A stretch of DNA of 64,000 nt, taken from contig OX467083.1 of the NCBI GenBank assembly GCA_950106755.1, forward strand, positions 27,337,029 through 27,401,028, given 5' to 3'. Every line of letters starts with the position of its first letter. Position 1 is the stretch's first letter. Under the pieces are notes generated by a model. It saw only the letters and a list, made by a program, of their open reading frames with translations, was not told where the DNA came from and searched no databases. This document shows positions 33,230 through 45,475 of this stretch, piece after piece. The stretch comes from Climacium dendroides. Taxonomy: Eukaryota; Streptophyta; Bryopsida; Hypnales; Climaciaceae. The position numbers and the translations under genes were made by a program.

Positions 33230-34935
33230 TCAAACTACTAAAATCATAAGTTCCTCTCTAATGTCACAAATGCTATCATTAATAGTAGAGGCTTGTGCTT
33301 ATTATGTTACGCATTCATTGTACCACATATTAGTGAAATTTTGATATATTTGAATAGAATGCATGATAATGATTTCAATAAGTCTTCAATATAATTATTT
33401 TAAATATTTTGTGAAAATATTTTCAATCATGCATACATAGAAATCGTATTTTCACACAATGTGATATTACAAAAATAGTAGTTTGCAATCACTTATACAA
33501 AGGGTGATATTGTAGAAATAATTGAGTTGCTGCAATTAAGGTGATATTAAAGAGGATCCAGAGGATGATATTATAGAGAAACTAAATCCATTGCTTCTCT
33601 TGGCTTTACACTTCTTTGCACTTCTATAATTCTGTGCTTTCATGAGCTTTGAGCTTTCATGATTTCAATTTTCTATTGCTACTACCAAATGATTTTGAGA
33701 AATTCATTCAATTGAAGCAATTTGGGATTCCACAAAAATTAAGTTGCTCACAAAGGTTTTGAGATTTATAAGGTTTTTTTTTCAATTCTTCAATTTGGGT
33801 TGCCATTTTTTGTAACTATGGAATCAAATTTCTAATGCATTCTAATGTATGTGTATCTTTTTTAGTATTCATCATTGCATGTATTTCATTCAGCATTCAT
33901 TAAATTTTCATTGTTTATTTCAGTATATGCTTTTTTATTAAAAAAATTATATGAAGATTTTACTGATTTTTATCTGAAGATTTATTGAAATTCTTGCTTT
34001 GCATTCTATCTAATACATTAAAATTCTTATGAATTTCTAATGGTGAATGCATAGCATAGCAAGCGCCAACTGCTAGTCATACTATTAAAATTAGAACTCC
34101 CTCTGTAATAGCACAAATGCTACCATTCATACTTAGGGGTTCGTGCTTGCTATGCTACGCATTCATTGTACCACATATTAGTAAATTTTTGATATATTTC
34201 AATAGAATGCATGATAATGATTTTGATAAGTCTTTAAATTAATTATTTTAAATAGTTTATAAAAATATTTTCAATCAGGCATACATAGAAATCATATTTT
34301 CACACAATGTCATATTACTGAAATTGAGTAGCACTTCACAACCACCTCTAGTATCCCTTTTTACCAAGGGTGATATTATAGAAATTATATAGTCGTTGCA
34401 ATTGAGGGGATATTAAAGAGGATCCAGAGGATGATATTATAGAGGTAGCAAATGCGTTGCTTCACTTGGCTTGAAACTTCTTTGCACTTCTATGATTTTG
34501 GGCTTTCGTGAGCTTTGAGCTTTCATGATTTCAATTTTCTATCACGACTACCAAATGATTTTGAAAAATTGATTCAATTGAAGAAATTTGGGATTCAACA
34601 AAAATTTAATTGTTCACAAAGGTTTTGAGATTTATTAGTTTTTCTTTTCAATTCTTCAATTTGAATTGCAATTTTCTGTAACAATGGAGTCAAATTCCTA
34701 ATCTATGTGTATCTTTTATAGTATTTACTATTGCATATGCTTCATTCCTCATTCAATAAATTTTTATACTACTTTTCTATATATGCTTACTTAGAACAAA
34801 AATTATACAAAGATTTTAGGCATTTTTATTTGAAGATTTATTGAAATATTTGGTCTACATTCTATCTAATACATAAAAATTCTTATGAAATTTTTATGGT
34901 GAATGCGTAGCATAGCAAGCGCCAACCGCTAGTCC
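33230..34935. mobile_element. Tandem pair of TIR elements (about 850 bp each)
   Basis: About 33230-34075 and 34076-34935 are direct copies of one another over nearly all their length. Within each, an inner unit is bounded by inverted ends: GCTTGCTATGCTACGCATTC at 34145-34164 and its exact complement at 34901-34920; the first copy has a diverged version at 33297-33316 and 34045-34064. No coding frame is visible. The structure fits a non-autonomous TIR element duplicated in tandem. I found no clear target duplication. Confidence 0.75.
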
Positions 34936-35875
34936 AGTACTGCAACGATTCTTTTCCAAGTTCGCATTTCTTATACATGTAATCATATTAGCAATAGTAT
35001 CGTTACTTATGAAAACTCCTTTTTACTATTAATATAAATAAGATTTTTAATAAGTTAAAAGCTTCTAAGACATAAAAATAATTTTCATTTAAAAAAAAAA
35101 GAATTTGCTAATTTGCTAATCTGCTAACTTAATGTTTTTGCATAGTTCATTGCAACAACATAAATTTGTTGGGTCAACACTACAATAAAGCATCTAACGA
35201 CCAAAAAGAACTATGGAGGACTTTGGAGATTTAGGGTTACCTCATGTGATTTGAATTTCGAACATGATTTTATGAAATAGTTTGAAGATACTTAAACAAA
35301 TGAGCTATCAAGGAATGTAATATTCATTTTAATAATCGTCCTAAAATATAAGTTATGCCACTACAAGTCCCCCCAAAATGCAAGAAGTGATAGAAGAAGG
35401 TATTTTGAAGACAATGTAAGCATCTCTTGCACAAAAGTACATACTTGAACATCTCCTACAATGTAAAACACAAGAGCATTAGAAAGATTCTGAATGCTTG
35501 GAAGAAGTTCCACATACCATACTAATCTCATCAACTGTTCACTTTTCATGAGCAACACACAGATAATGTTGTACTTTAAATGTTTGATAAAAATTAGTTC
35601 TGCATGTAAAGTCTTTGGGGGGATCTACTAATGATTCAATTGAACATGTTGAATAGAAATGTCATGTTCTCCTGATGTGGCCTACAAAAAGGTAGATCCC
35701 AAGGTAACAAAGTGACTCCAGTTTATCCAAAAAGTAAGAAAGCTACTTGTTAGAAAAACTTGTACAAAATAAAGAAACAAAACATAACGTCTTTTTCTAA
35801 TGAAACTACTCCCGGTACTATGGTACTTAGCAAAAATTCATTATGTACATACAACAAGTAAGTAGAAGTCTTCCT

Positions 35876-37117
35876 TCAATGATAGTGGCGACGGGACGCT
35901 CGACGCTCAGGTGTGAGGTTATCCAAATTTGCTTGTGCTTGATTGAGCCGGGCACGAAATTCATCAAAAATATCCGTTCCAAAGTGAATTGTTTGAGACT
36001 CCCTATGCAAATGTTTAGTCCCGTACTTGTCATCCTAAACAATGAAGTACCAATAAGACATATTTCAATGAGAAATCTTTTATAAATCCTTCAAAATTCA
36101 AAAAATCACAACATTACCCAAGAAATTGACATCATCAAAAATTCAATATCATAAAAAAAAAATCAAAGAATGAAGAGATATCGAAGGGCATCATTTTTTC
36201 CTTTGCTATTGGAAGGTCAAAAAGCAATCTATATTACAAACCTCAATGAGTTGTAGAAGCAAGGAACCATTCTTGGATGCGGCGAGCTCATCCTCATCAT
36301 TGAATTCTTCCATGAGAGCCCTACATGCCATGTGAATCAAGATATATTATCATATAAAAAATTAACATGTCCAAGTACGTACATACTGAAATCTCAAAAA
36401 CCAAGCAAAACCTTTGCAAACCTAAACAATTCTCAACAAATGAACTAAAATAGAAACAATGCTAACAAGAATTGAGCATCAAAATCAATCAAGAAATGTT
36501 AATATATAGTATAGCATGTTGTACTTGACAACCAAAAAACTCACCGAAGGTTTGTGCAATCCTTGTTGTGACGCACATGGACATACTCCTCCATCATGGC
36601 CCACACATCTCGAATTGCAGCATCAAATTGTGCTCCCCAAGGAACTTCAAGTGTGCCCTGCAATGCACACATAACATGACCTGCAACAAGAAACCAACAA
36701 AGATTGCAGTAAGGAACAACCATGCATGTGATACCTACATATTATCCAAAACTTAGAGTTTTGCACATGCTTTTGAAGTACACAATTCTACAAATGGAAG
36801 AAGGAAAACATAACCCATGTAGTATTTACCCATCTTGGTGTCTTGGAACATCTCCTTAGACGTCTCGCAGTGAGAATAATGGGCAAAGCAATATAACTTG
36901 TAGCCTTGCCAAAAATCGCGAGCCCTATTTCAAGCAATTTTGAATCAATTCCAATGAAGCAATCATAAGTATGGTAGAAAATCATGCAACAGCTGCAAAC
37001 GCAGAAAGCCCAAAAAACATGTGTAGAAAAAGAAGAAGTCACTTACCTAAAGTCCTCATTGTCCAAAAGAACTCTAAGCTGCTCGGAGCACTTACTGAAG
37101 TTTGCAGCGCCAGCCAT
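35876..37117 (-). CDS. Five-exon gene, unknown function (179 aa)
   Basis: Exons on the minus strand are 37117-37047, 36924-36830, 36680-36545, 36320-36242 and 36034-35876. All introns are GT-AG and every junction keeps phase (2, 1, 2, 0), giving 179 residues and a TGA stop. The start is MAGAANFSKCSEQLRVLLDN; exon 2 has a Cys/His-rich patch (YCFAHYSHCETSKEMF); exon 3 has TLEVPWGAQFDAAIRDVWAM; the last exon ends with charged helical sequence and RRASRRHYH. There is no signal peptide or membrane segment. I do not recognise the family. Clean splicing and open frame among decayed elements suggest a live host gene, or a gene captured by the accessory block. It lies between the two palindrome arrays. 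Confidence 0.72.
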
Positions 37118-37119
37118 TG

Positions 37120-38530
37120 AATCTGTTTAGAACCAAAAGTGACCTACAATGAAACACATCAACCCTACTAACAGGTAGAGAGTGAAGATGAGGCAATCCT
37201 TCCACCAAATCCTTCAGCCCTAGAATGAAGAGATGCAAAATTGTTATTCTATTACAATCAACAATCCTTATCTTTCAATTTGCAACATCTTGCTAAAAAT
37301 CACTGATGCATGCATTTTCTTAGGTTCCACATCTTTGTTTCTTGCTAAAAAACATGATTTAGAAAGAATATAGACCATGAAGAACAATGAAAAAGACAGA
37401 TGAGCCCTTACAAGGGCTCTTTTATAGCATACAATCTCACAAGAATGAAAAAGAAAAAGTCTTAAGAAAATATAAATCTCTTCTACATGTGCTAACAAAT
37501 ACAAAATGAGAACTTGAAGGCTACTGAGAAGTTGCAAATGAGAAGCATTCCCAATGGAATCTCAAAACCACTTCCAAGTGGGTTCATTGACATTGGAAAT
37601 TGACTACATTGGAAACTTTTCCGTAAACCTTAAACAAAATCAAGAAACCTTTCTTTCTTCTCTACCACTTAGAATTCCAGCATTCCCATTCCCAAACTCA
37701 AAATGAAGAAATCTCAAGCTATTATAGAAGATGTAGCGAAGTGGTGATGGTGGCAAATGAAGCCACGATGAAAGCCAGAACAACTATTCTTTGGAGTTCA
37801 AACCCCCAAAAAATTGCTGAGGATTATGGAAATTCAAGAGTGGCGGTGAACAAACCTTCTTGAAGTACGTACGATTGTGATCTCCACATGCAATGTCCTC
37901 CGCTCTCATCCTTTTGCTATAAAACTTATTGGAGCGTTGTCGACTCCCTTCACCAGATGCAAATGACTTTGGGAAAGCAGTTGGGGTTGTGCAAAAATAT
38001 CTTGTACCCTCCGGATGCAAAAACCATGCGGTCGAGAACTGGTTCTGACAACACACTGAATAACCTAGCGTAGCGACTGGCGTAGAAAGTACGCGTGACA
38101 GAGATGTCCGAATTTTTCAATTTTATTTATTTTTTTGTCGAAAACCAACGTGGCCCTACGCTGGCGACGTGGCAGCCGCCCATGCGGCTGCTGCATTGAA
38201 GTACAGCCTCAGAATACAAAACCGAAACCGGCTTCTGTCATTCTTCTTTCATTGTTTGCAATTGTGTATGTCGATATTAGAGCGCGCACCGTTTTCTCCT
38301 CTTCCGTCGGCGTTGTGCAGCACGTTGTCGACCGCTGGAGGCCATCTTTGTTGCTGAGAAGCGCCAATGACGTCGTACGTCCTCATTTCAAGTTCGATGA
38401 ACTATTTATCCCCTGTTTCTCTTCTTTCGGTTCGTAGGATTATTTTTTGTCTCTAAGAACTCAATTTCAACGGATTTCAACAAATTTCATGTTTTTCTTC
38501 AGTTTTTTCGCATCTATAGTACTGCCTGAG
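37120..38530. other. Upstream flank of the 179 aa gene
   Basis: AT-rich to about 37760, then a GC-richer stretch to 38440 with short frames on both strands. The region probably holds the promoter of the minus-strand gene ending at 35876. I see no convincing exon. Confidence 0.5.
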
Positions 38531-39612
38531 CACTAGAAGAAAAACGTGTCCGTTGCAACCCACTGAGATGCGACTATGTGTCCTATACAACTGAGATGCG
38601 ACTGTAGCCCTTTGTATTTGCACCAAATTTCACGTGTATGTAGTTGTAGTCGGAAAATGAAGAATAGGGTTACGATATTGTAACAGAAGAACTGACATGA
38701 GGTATTCTACATCCAGCATTCATCGCAGTTGTCCATGTGGACAGCTATCCGCGAAGTAGAGTCCACCGTGGAAAAATGCAATCGCTCTGACTACAGGTTG
38801 CAACTAAAAACTAGAAGATTGCAACTTAGAAATGACTCAAATGCAACTAGGAATCAACTATAATGCAACTAGAGCCCGACTACAGTGCAACTAAAAAACG
38901 ATTCAAATGCAACTAGAGAACAAGTGCAATGCAACTAGAACATGACTGAAAATCGATTCAATTGTCCCATATCGATTGTCAAGAATACCATCAGCTTGAA
39001 CAGATAAGAATGGTAAGTTATAGCATTCTTGTGTAATGAATTTTGATAGTGAAATTCTAATATTTATATATTTTGTAGATTTTTATACTTTGTAGATTTT
39101 TACAATTTGTAGATTTCTATAATCTACAACTCTATAAATTATAACCAAGTTGCAAACTAGTTGCAAACCAGTTGTATGTCAATCGCAAACCAATTGCACA
39201 CTAATCGCAAACGAGTTGCACATCAATGGCAAACTAGTTGCACACTAGTTGCAAACCAGTTGTATGTCAATCGCAAACGAGTTGCACTCTAGTCGCAAAC
39301 GAGTTGCACATCAATCGCAAACTAGTTGCACACCAGTTGTATGTCAATCGCAAACCAGTTGCACATTAGTCGCAAACCAGTTGCACACAAATAAGTGAAA
39401 TAACTTCCACATTAGCAACCACGTCACAGCAGTTCATCGACGAAGTTCTCCATTGCCTATCGAATGACAAACAACCTCGCGACTGCAGTGCAACTCATGC
39501 GACTTGTCCACTGCGACTGCGGACTCCAGAATATCACCAAGTCGCAAATGTCCGATACGACTACAAACCAGTCGCAAACCGCAATCGCAAAACCCTGTTT
39601 TTTCTTCTAGTG
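38531..39612. mobile_element. CACTA element, non-autonomous, 1.08 kb, with GAG target duplication
   Basis: The left end is CACTAGAAGAAAAACGTGTC at 38531 and the right end is the complement of CACTAGAAGAAAAAACAG ending at 39612. GAG flanks both ends (38528-38530 and 39613-39615), the 3 bp duplication made by CACTA transposases. Most of the right half, about 39150-39390, is a dense run of short units built from GTTGCACACTAGT and CGCAAACCAGTTG, in the position of transposase-binding subterminal repeats. A related AATGCAACTAGA series is at 38815-38945. There is no transposase frame. Confidence 0.93.
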
Positions 39613-39944
39613 GAGCCACATTCCTAGAATCTCACACTAGCAACAGGCGAGTCGTGTCTTCGCGTTAGACAAAATGCTGCATTTGTTGAAATGCGAATTT
39701 TAGAACTGTGCTCATTGTAGTTTGTGTGAATTGTAAACTCGAAATGCTCTGTCATTCAGTTCCGAATAATTATTCACATTCTCGTAGACAATCAATTATC
39801 CACAGTGCTGTGGTATTTCAGAGTCATGATTTATACAATGATGATATACCTTATCATTATCATCTATTACATGAGACAAAGTTCGTATGGCATTCCGTCC
39901 AGATTAATTTATGATAATTAGTGTCACCCGAAATTAGTGTTACT

Positions 39945-40395
39945 CAGTTCAGGGCACCCGCTTTGAACTGAACGTGGGGTGACGTTTCGGAAAGCTATCC
40001 TCCGTTCGGTTGAGAGCGGTCTCTCTGAAGTGAACGTGAGGTGACGTAGACGAAAGCTATCCTCCGTTCGGTTCAGAGCGGCCGCTCTGAACTGATCGTG
40101 AGGTGTCGGAGACGAAAGCTATCCTCCGTTCGGTTCAGAGCGGCCGCTCTAAACTGATCGTGAGGTGACGTAGACGAAAGCTATCCTCCGTTCGGTTCAG
40201 AGCGGCCGCTCTGATCTGAACGTGAGGTGACGGAGACGAAAGCTATCCTCCGTTCAGTTTAGAGCGGTCTCTCTGAACTGAACGTGAGGTGACGGAGACA
40301 AAAGCTATCCTCCGTTCAATTTAGAGTGGCCGCTCTGAACTGCACGTCAGGTGACCGAGACGAAAGCTATCCTCCGTTCAGTTCAGAGCGGCCGC
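39945..40395. repeat. Palindrome array 2: seven units of exactly 62 bp
   Basis: The marker AAAGCTATCC occurs at 39991, 40053, 40115, 40177, 40239, 40301 and 40363, an exact 62 bp period. Each unit contains one palindrome of the same family as array 1, here with a GCGGCCGC centre (TTCAGAGCGGCCGCTCTGAA), plus a GTGAGGTGACGNAGACG spacer. Units differ by a few bases, some with CGGTCTCTCTG in place of the right half-site. Confidence 0.95.
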
Positions 40396-40645
40396 TCTGA
40401 ACTGAACAGAGGGTGACAAATCATGAACGCTCGGAACGGAGGGTGACGGAGCTCTGTGACCCTCCCTGAAGTTCAGAGAGGCCGCTCTGAACTGAACGGA
40501 AGGTGATGGAGCTCTGTGACCCTCCCTGGAGTTCAAAGAGGCCTCTCTGAGCTTAAGGGAGGATCACAGTGCTCCGTCACCGTCTGTTTCGAGCGTTCAT
40601 GATTTGTCACCCTCTGTTCAGTTCAGAGCGGCCGCTCTGATCTAT
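40370..40645. repeat. Inverted repeat closing palindrome array 2
   Basis: About 40370-40470 is the reverse complement of about 40552-40640, including AGAGGGTGACAAATCATGAA and the flanking 20 bp palindromes. Between them lie two further palindromes. Another copy is at 40737-40757 (TTCAGAGCGGCCGTTCTAAA). Confidence 0.85.
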
Positions 40646-40649
40646 GTTT

Positions 40650-41406
40650 TGCATGCGCATTATTTAGATCCTAGTCCTCCGTTTTCCCAATTATGCGCGA
40701 TCACGTGGATAAATTATGCATGCATCCTGTTCCTCGCAGTTCAGAGCGGCCGTTCTAAACTGTTATTCGGTGGAGCTCTTTCTTGGAGACTCTGGACTGT
40801 TCAGCATTCATTGTAGGAACGAGTTCTTCTTTGTGATTCTTTACATTGTGTTGTCTATCCTTTGGCGTGCTTCCTCTATATTGGGTGTGGAACAATATCT
40901 GTGAGAGGTGTAACTCTTCCACGCAGTTCAGAGTGGCTCAGTGAACAGGCCTTGGGGGAATTTGTGCGTAGACTTCCAGTCTCCTCGGACTTAGACTGTT
41001 CGGTCCATACTCATGTGCGGTTGATTGTCTTTCTTGGACATAGTGGCATTGCACTGCTGAATGGGGTCCACGGTAGTCGACGTTCTATAGGAACCGTTAG
41101 TTTCAGGCTTCATTGCATTCTATACCAAACCTCACAGCAAGTGGGCGGGTTCGAGACAGATGCTACACTATTTCATACTGTATTTGATTATGTAATGATG
41201 TCCTCATATTCCCCGCTTTCGCCACTCGCCTATCTGTCATTGCTTCTAATACTTTTTATTTTACTGTTGTCAGGTGTGTTAGCCCTTGTGGGCTGAACGA
41301 AGAGAACGTATATGCTACCAATTCTTTCAAATGTCACTCTCATGCTTCCTACAAGGCCGCTATTTTCTATCATTAGAAAACCTTGTACACGATTTTAACG
41401 TCTCCT
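40650..41406. other. Upstream region of the DUF7869-type gene
   Basis: Contains one or two decayed palindrome copies (about 40737 and 40925) and open frames without family motifs (for example 40862-41296). The region probably holds the promoter and 5' leader of the gene starting at 41407. Confidence 0.5.
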
Positions 41407-44365
41407 ATGTTTTCTTTGGACGACTCTGATGGTGATGAGGTATTGTATATAACTTTCTACTCTCGTCAGTTTTCACGTTTCTTATTGTACATTGCGTTCC
41501 TTTGTCGTTGATGTCGTGTCAATTCTTCATTGTTCGGTGTGTAGGGGTTTGCAGAATGTCAGGAAGAGGACGTGGACTTGGAAGCATATGCCGAGGCAAA
41601 CGTAGACAATAGTTCCATCCCAGATTGCGAGGGCATTGATCGAGACGGATGGTCTGGGAAGGCATTGCTCGCAAAACATGCGGACGGCTCCGACTTTGCG
41701 GAAGTGATCATCATCAATGCCAATCCCAACGCTTGCATTGATGGACAGAGCAGGCTGAGGATGGATGACGTTGGCATTGTTGTCTTGGACGTGTACAACG
41801 GGGACCCCAACGTCGGAGACATGTGCTTGCGCTGGCCTATGCGGCAGGTGTTTCACCACGGCGAAAATGGGTACGTCAGTGTTTACGATCACGCTCGCAA
41901 GCGAGAAGCTCTGGATAAAGAAATGGAAGGGAGTAGAAAACATGGGGGCGTGTGACGGTATCGTTATGATAGGAGAGCTCGAGCTGTCGCTTTACTAGAT
42001 AAGAAGACGAAGATGGTATCACATGAATCCATTGCAGAGGTCTTCACACAAATTTGCTGCGATAATGAATGCACTCGTAAGTTCCGTCCTTCCACCATCC
42101 GTGTGCTTCACACGGAAATGCACCTACAGACATTTCAAGTGAAATCTAGCAAAAATTTGGATGTTCATAGGACAATGCACAAAGCGGTTCCGAGGGGGAG
42201 GCAAGTTGTCACCTTAGAAGGCATAGACGTCTGTCCACGTGCTTGGAGGATTCTTCACAACATCCCCCTCCGCACATTTGAAAGATACAGGGCCAAGGCC
42301 AAGGCTAGCGTCAGAGGCGCTCCACACGGGAATTCCAATCGAAAAAAGACAAGGACTGCCACTGTTCAAGGCATCGAGACTTTGCGCTCATTATTGGAGG
42401 CAATGGCCGACCACATGCCCCATTTGTCTTGCACCTTGCCCACTGGTGAAAAGGTTTGCCTCAAAGTTCTTCCGACCGGTACCTAATGGAGGCAATTACT
42501 AGCCACCGTGAACAAGGTACGGCTCACAATGTCACCTATGGCATTCATATGAAAAGGACATGGTCGAATTGTCGCATCGACCACAATAGCTCATAGAGTC
42601 CTCCAACATCCAATGAAGTGCTTGTTGAATACGCAGACTGAGCGCGCGTGTTTCTATTGTTTGTAGGCCAATGAAGAACTCGAGCTGTCGACACTCTCGC
42701 AATCATGTTTTAGTAAAATTCGAACAAAATATTTTGCTGAGTACGTCGTGAAGGGAAGGGGAGATTCCTTCGCAAGATGTAGCATTTGTGACAATCTAAA
42801 GCAATTACGAGCTTCTTTTGCTCCTGGATCGGAGGACTATCAACGAATCCAAAGACGCTTCGAGAAGCACTTGTTTCTACAAGAAGCTTGTCGACATGCC
42901 TACTACCGTAGTAGATGGTTGTCCAAATTACGGCCTATGCAACTTTTATCTATCATGCACGACAAAATGGATCATTCAAAAACAGCATGTCCTACATTGG
43001 CAAGGAAAACAAAAGCCCTAGATGGGTTCATGAAGTTGCCCGTGAAGGTATCAGGGATTTTTGCACATGGACACGGGGATGGCAAATATGCACATTACAA
43101 TTTGGACGTGTTTCCCAACGACAGCAACTTTACAGTGGGATCCATTGCCAAATTGTTACGAGATGAACAACTCTTGGAGGGAAAACAAAAACAGGTATGT
43201 CTTCTGTTTTTGGTCCTTGTTGGTGGCAAGACGCATTGTGAAAGAAGTGGTGGTATCCTTCATGATAGTGGGTCACACCCATGATGACATGGATGCATCA
43301 TTTGGGCGATGGAGCATGCAACTCCGCGAGAAAGACCATCCCACCCTACCATCATTGATGCAATCCTACATGGAAATGGAACAAGGTCCGTTCATTCCAC
43401 ATCTAATTGAAGAAGTGCCCAACTTCAAGGCCTATGTCAAACCTTATATTGGGATGCACAATAAACAATTGGTGGGCCACTCTCATGGGAGACAGTACAA
43501 ATTCTTCATGGATGACAACGGATGGCCTATCATGCAATACAAATTGGCGTGTACAGACATTCCATGGTTGCCTGAAGGGGGATTGAAGCTATGGAAGGAA
43601 GATGTCGACCATAGACCTATACTTCCTCAAGGTGATCCACCGTGCGTGACCCCCAAGAAGATGACAAACGAAGCTGAGATTTTGCGTGGACTTGATGGAT
43701 ACATCCAACATTGGAAAGACATATCTGAAGAAGATGGGACGGTGGAGTACAAAACCCACATGTCAAACTTGGTCACGTATTGGACCCGCATGAGAAATGC
43801 CATGCTGGATGGAGGCGAAGAAGACCCCCCCTAATCTAATGAATTGCAGCAAGGATTTTGGCCTCAGACTCGACAACCCGGAGATTTTATGACAGATTTC
43901 ATGCAAGATGGAAGGACACGTCAAGAGTTGGAGGCCGAAGATCCTTACATTGGTACTCTAGAGGGAAGGCCCCCACCAGCATACAATGTAGTCACTGATG
44001 TTCGTGAGGGATTCTACCTCTTTGTGAGGCCAGGATTGGATTGTCTTGAGCCCGTATGGCTCGGAAGGGCAGTAGAAAATCCACAATTTGATCCCACGGC
44101 CATTCACTTTCGCGAAGTCTTAGTGCAATGGTACACCCCATGTGGAACATCCAAAGATGTGCAACGGTTGTATGCGGGGTGGGACACAAAGCCTAATTTC
44201 AGATGGAAGATTGACCGAACGGCCGACAAAGCTGACTATGTTTCCACAGATAGTATCATGGCATCATGGAAACCAAAGAAGAACGATGGAAATAGTTTCA
44301 TTGCTCCTCGTCAACAAGTGCAGTTTGCAGTGGATCATTTACGTCGAATTGTTGAAGAAGAATAA
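41407..44365 (+). pseudogene. Decayed DUF7869-type (transposon-like) gene
   Basis: Exons can be joined as 41407-41439 (MFSLDDSDGDE), 41545-42516 and 42667 onward. Order of features: acidic N terminus, a region with VCPRAWRILHNIPLRTFERY and RTATVQGIETLRSLLEAMAD, a Cys pair CSICDNLK, then SIMHDKMDHSKT, HGHGDGKYAHYNLDVFPNDS, NSWRENKNRYVFCFWSLLVA and MIVGHTHDDMDASFGRWSMQ. This order is that of the DUF7869 proteins found in plants, oomycetes and animals, believed to be transposase-like with an RNase H-type core. Defects are in-frame stops at 41953 (TGA), 42484 (TAA) and 43832 (TAA), and a frame change near 43140-43185. All three stops differ from a sense codon by one C-to-T change. The C-terminal part to 44365 has no known motif. 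Palindrome array 2 is on its 5' side. Confidence 0.68.
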
Positions 44366-44985
44366 GGTTGGTGAATATGAAGTCCTGGGAGACGACTATT
44401 CCAACAGTCATATTTCATGCTTGCGATGCCCCTTTGTATTGTAGAAGGTGGACCTTCACATATTATGCAACAGGTAGTGATAGTTTTTCTCGTCTGATGA
44501 CATTGCAACGGATTGTACAATTTTGAATAGACTGTAGGCATCATAGGTTGCTTGGTCCTCGATCTTTGTATGCAACCTCCATTTTGTTCAATCTGAAATG
44601 CAAGTTTTTGCCCTTCTGTTTTGCATCCAGTCCAACAAGACGTATTTTAGATACCAACTTCACTGACCACGCACTCATGAACGATGCAAACCTAAACAAG
44701 TACCCAAACTTGTGCCCATCATGATGATGAACACAAATATCTCCCCCCCCCTTCAATGGGCAATGACCCCCATGTTAAGCACCAACAACTCCATGACAAG
44801 ATTTCCACGTTCTACCTATTAGTCTACCAAGACTTTCACTAACAACATCTATAGTCATTGTCTTTCGCACAAGTCCTGTATAGAAATCCTAAGGATTTGC
44901 ACTCGTATGCAAGGGGCCCACTTGCCACTCACTAGCGCTACGCCCAACGACTAGTACATAGCACAATACAAAGGCAACTTAATGG
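44366..44985. other. 3' flank of the DUF7869-type gene, nothing recognised
   Basis: Short frames only. A run of C residues at 44742-44752 and CATGAT/ATCATCATG repeats are the only visible features. Confidence 0.6.
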
Positions 44986-44989
44986 TCGC

Positions 44990-45115
44990 TCATGTCAACA
45001 TGGGACATGGAATACCGCCATTTTAACAAAATTGCCAACAAAACAAAATCACCTCAACACTTCTCATGTCAAAATGGCACATGGAATACTGCCATTTTAA
45101 CGAAATTGCCCATAG
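44990..45115. repeat. Two copies of the AATGGCG MITE terminus
   Basis: ACATGGAATACCGCCATTTT, then AACAAAATTGCC, and its near copy ACATGGAATACTGCCATTTT, then AACGAAATTGCCCATAG, lie in direct orientation about 70 bp apart. They are reverse complements of the terminus at 19175. Confidence 0.7.
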
Positions 45116-45196
45116 TTCCGTTCCGTTGCGAAGTAAGTGGTCCACCTCGAAGTGCGTGCGTGGTCCACAGCTAGCTAAGTGAGAGATGTGATGGCG

Positions 45197-45475
45197 TCCA
45201 TATGGAATGTATACCACATTAATTCTGCTGCTCGATGAAACTTCTCCATGCCAACACCGTGCGTGTGGACCATTGATGGTGTTTGCTCATATTCTATACC
45301 TGATAAATCCTTCAGTGCTCCTGTCACCTTGTCGTACTATACGTAGCCTTTCAGATTAATTATAGACAGGCCACTGTGCTAAGGGTTCCAGATCCTCGAT
45401 CACATCTCGCTACCTGCTCGTACTCACATCACGTCAGGCCCAAGATGAACAGAAAGAACAACAGAATTGCACTGG
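45197..45475 (-). pseudogene. Second fragment of the SNF2-like remnant
   Basis: This segment matches 17698-17910 in the same orientation, with shared blocks CCACATTAATTCTGCTGCTC, CTTCTCCATGCCAACACCGT, GTGTGGACCATTGATGG and GCCACTGTGCTAAGGGTTCC. It has small insertions relative to the first copy and no intact frame. The two copies bracket the accessory block. Confidence 0.7.

Noticed and set aside
43190..43284. Intron starting at the GTATGT after KQKQ in the DUF7869-type gene
   Set aside because: The sequence after it reads RYVFCFWSLLVARRIVKEVV in another frame, matching the family, so a frameshift upstream is the better explanation.
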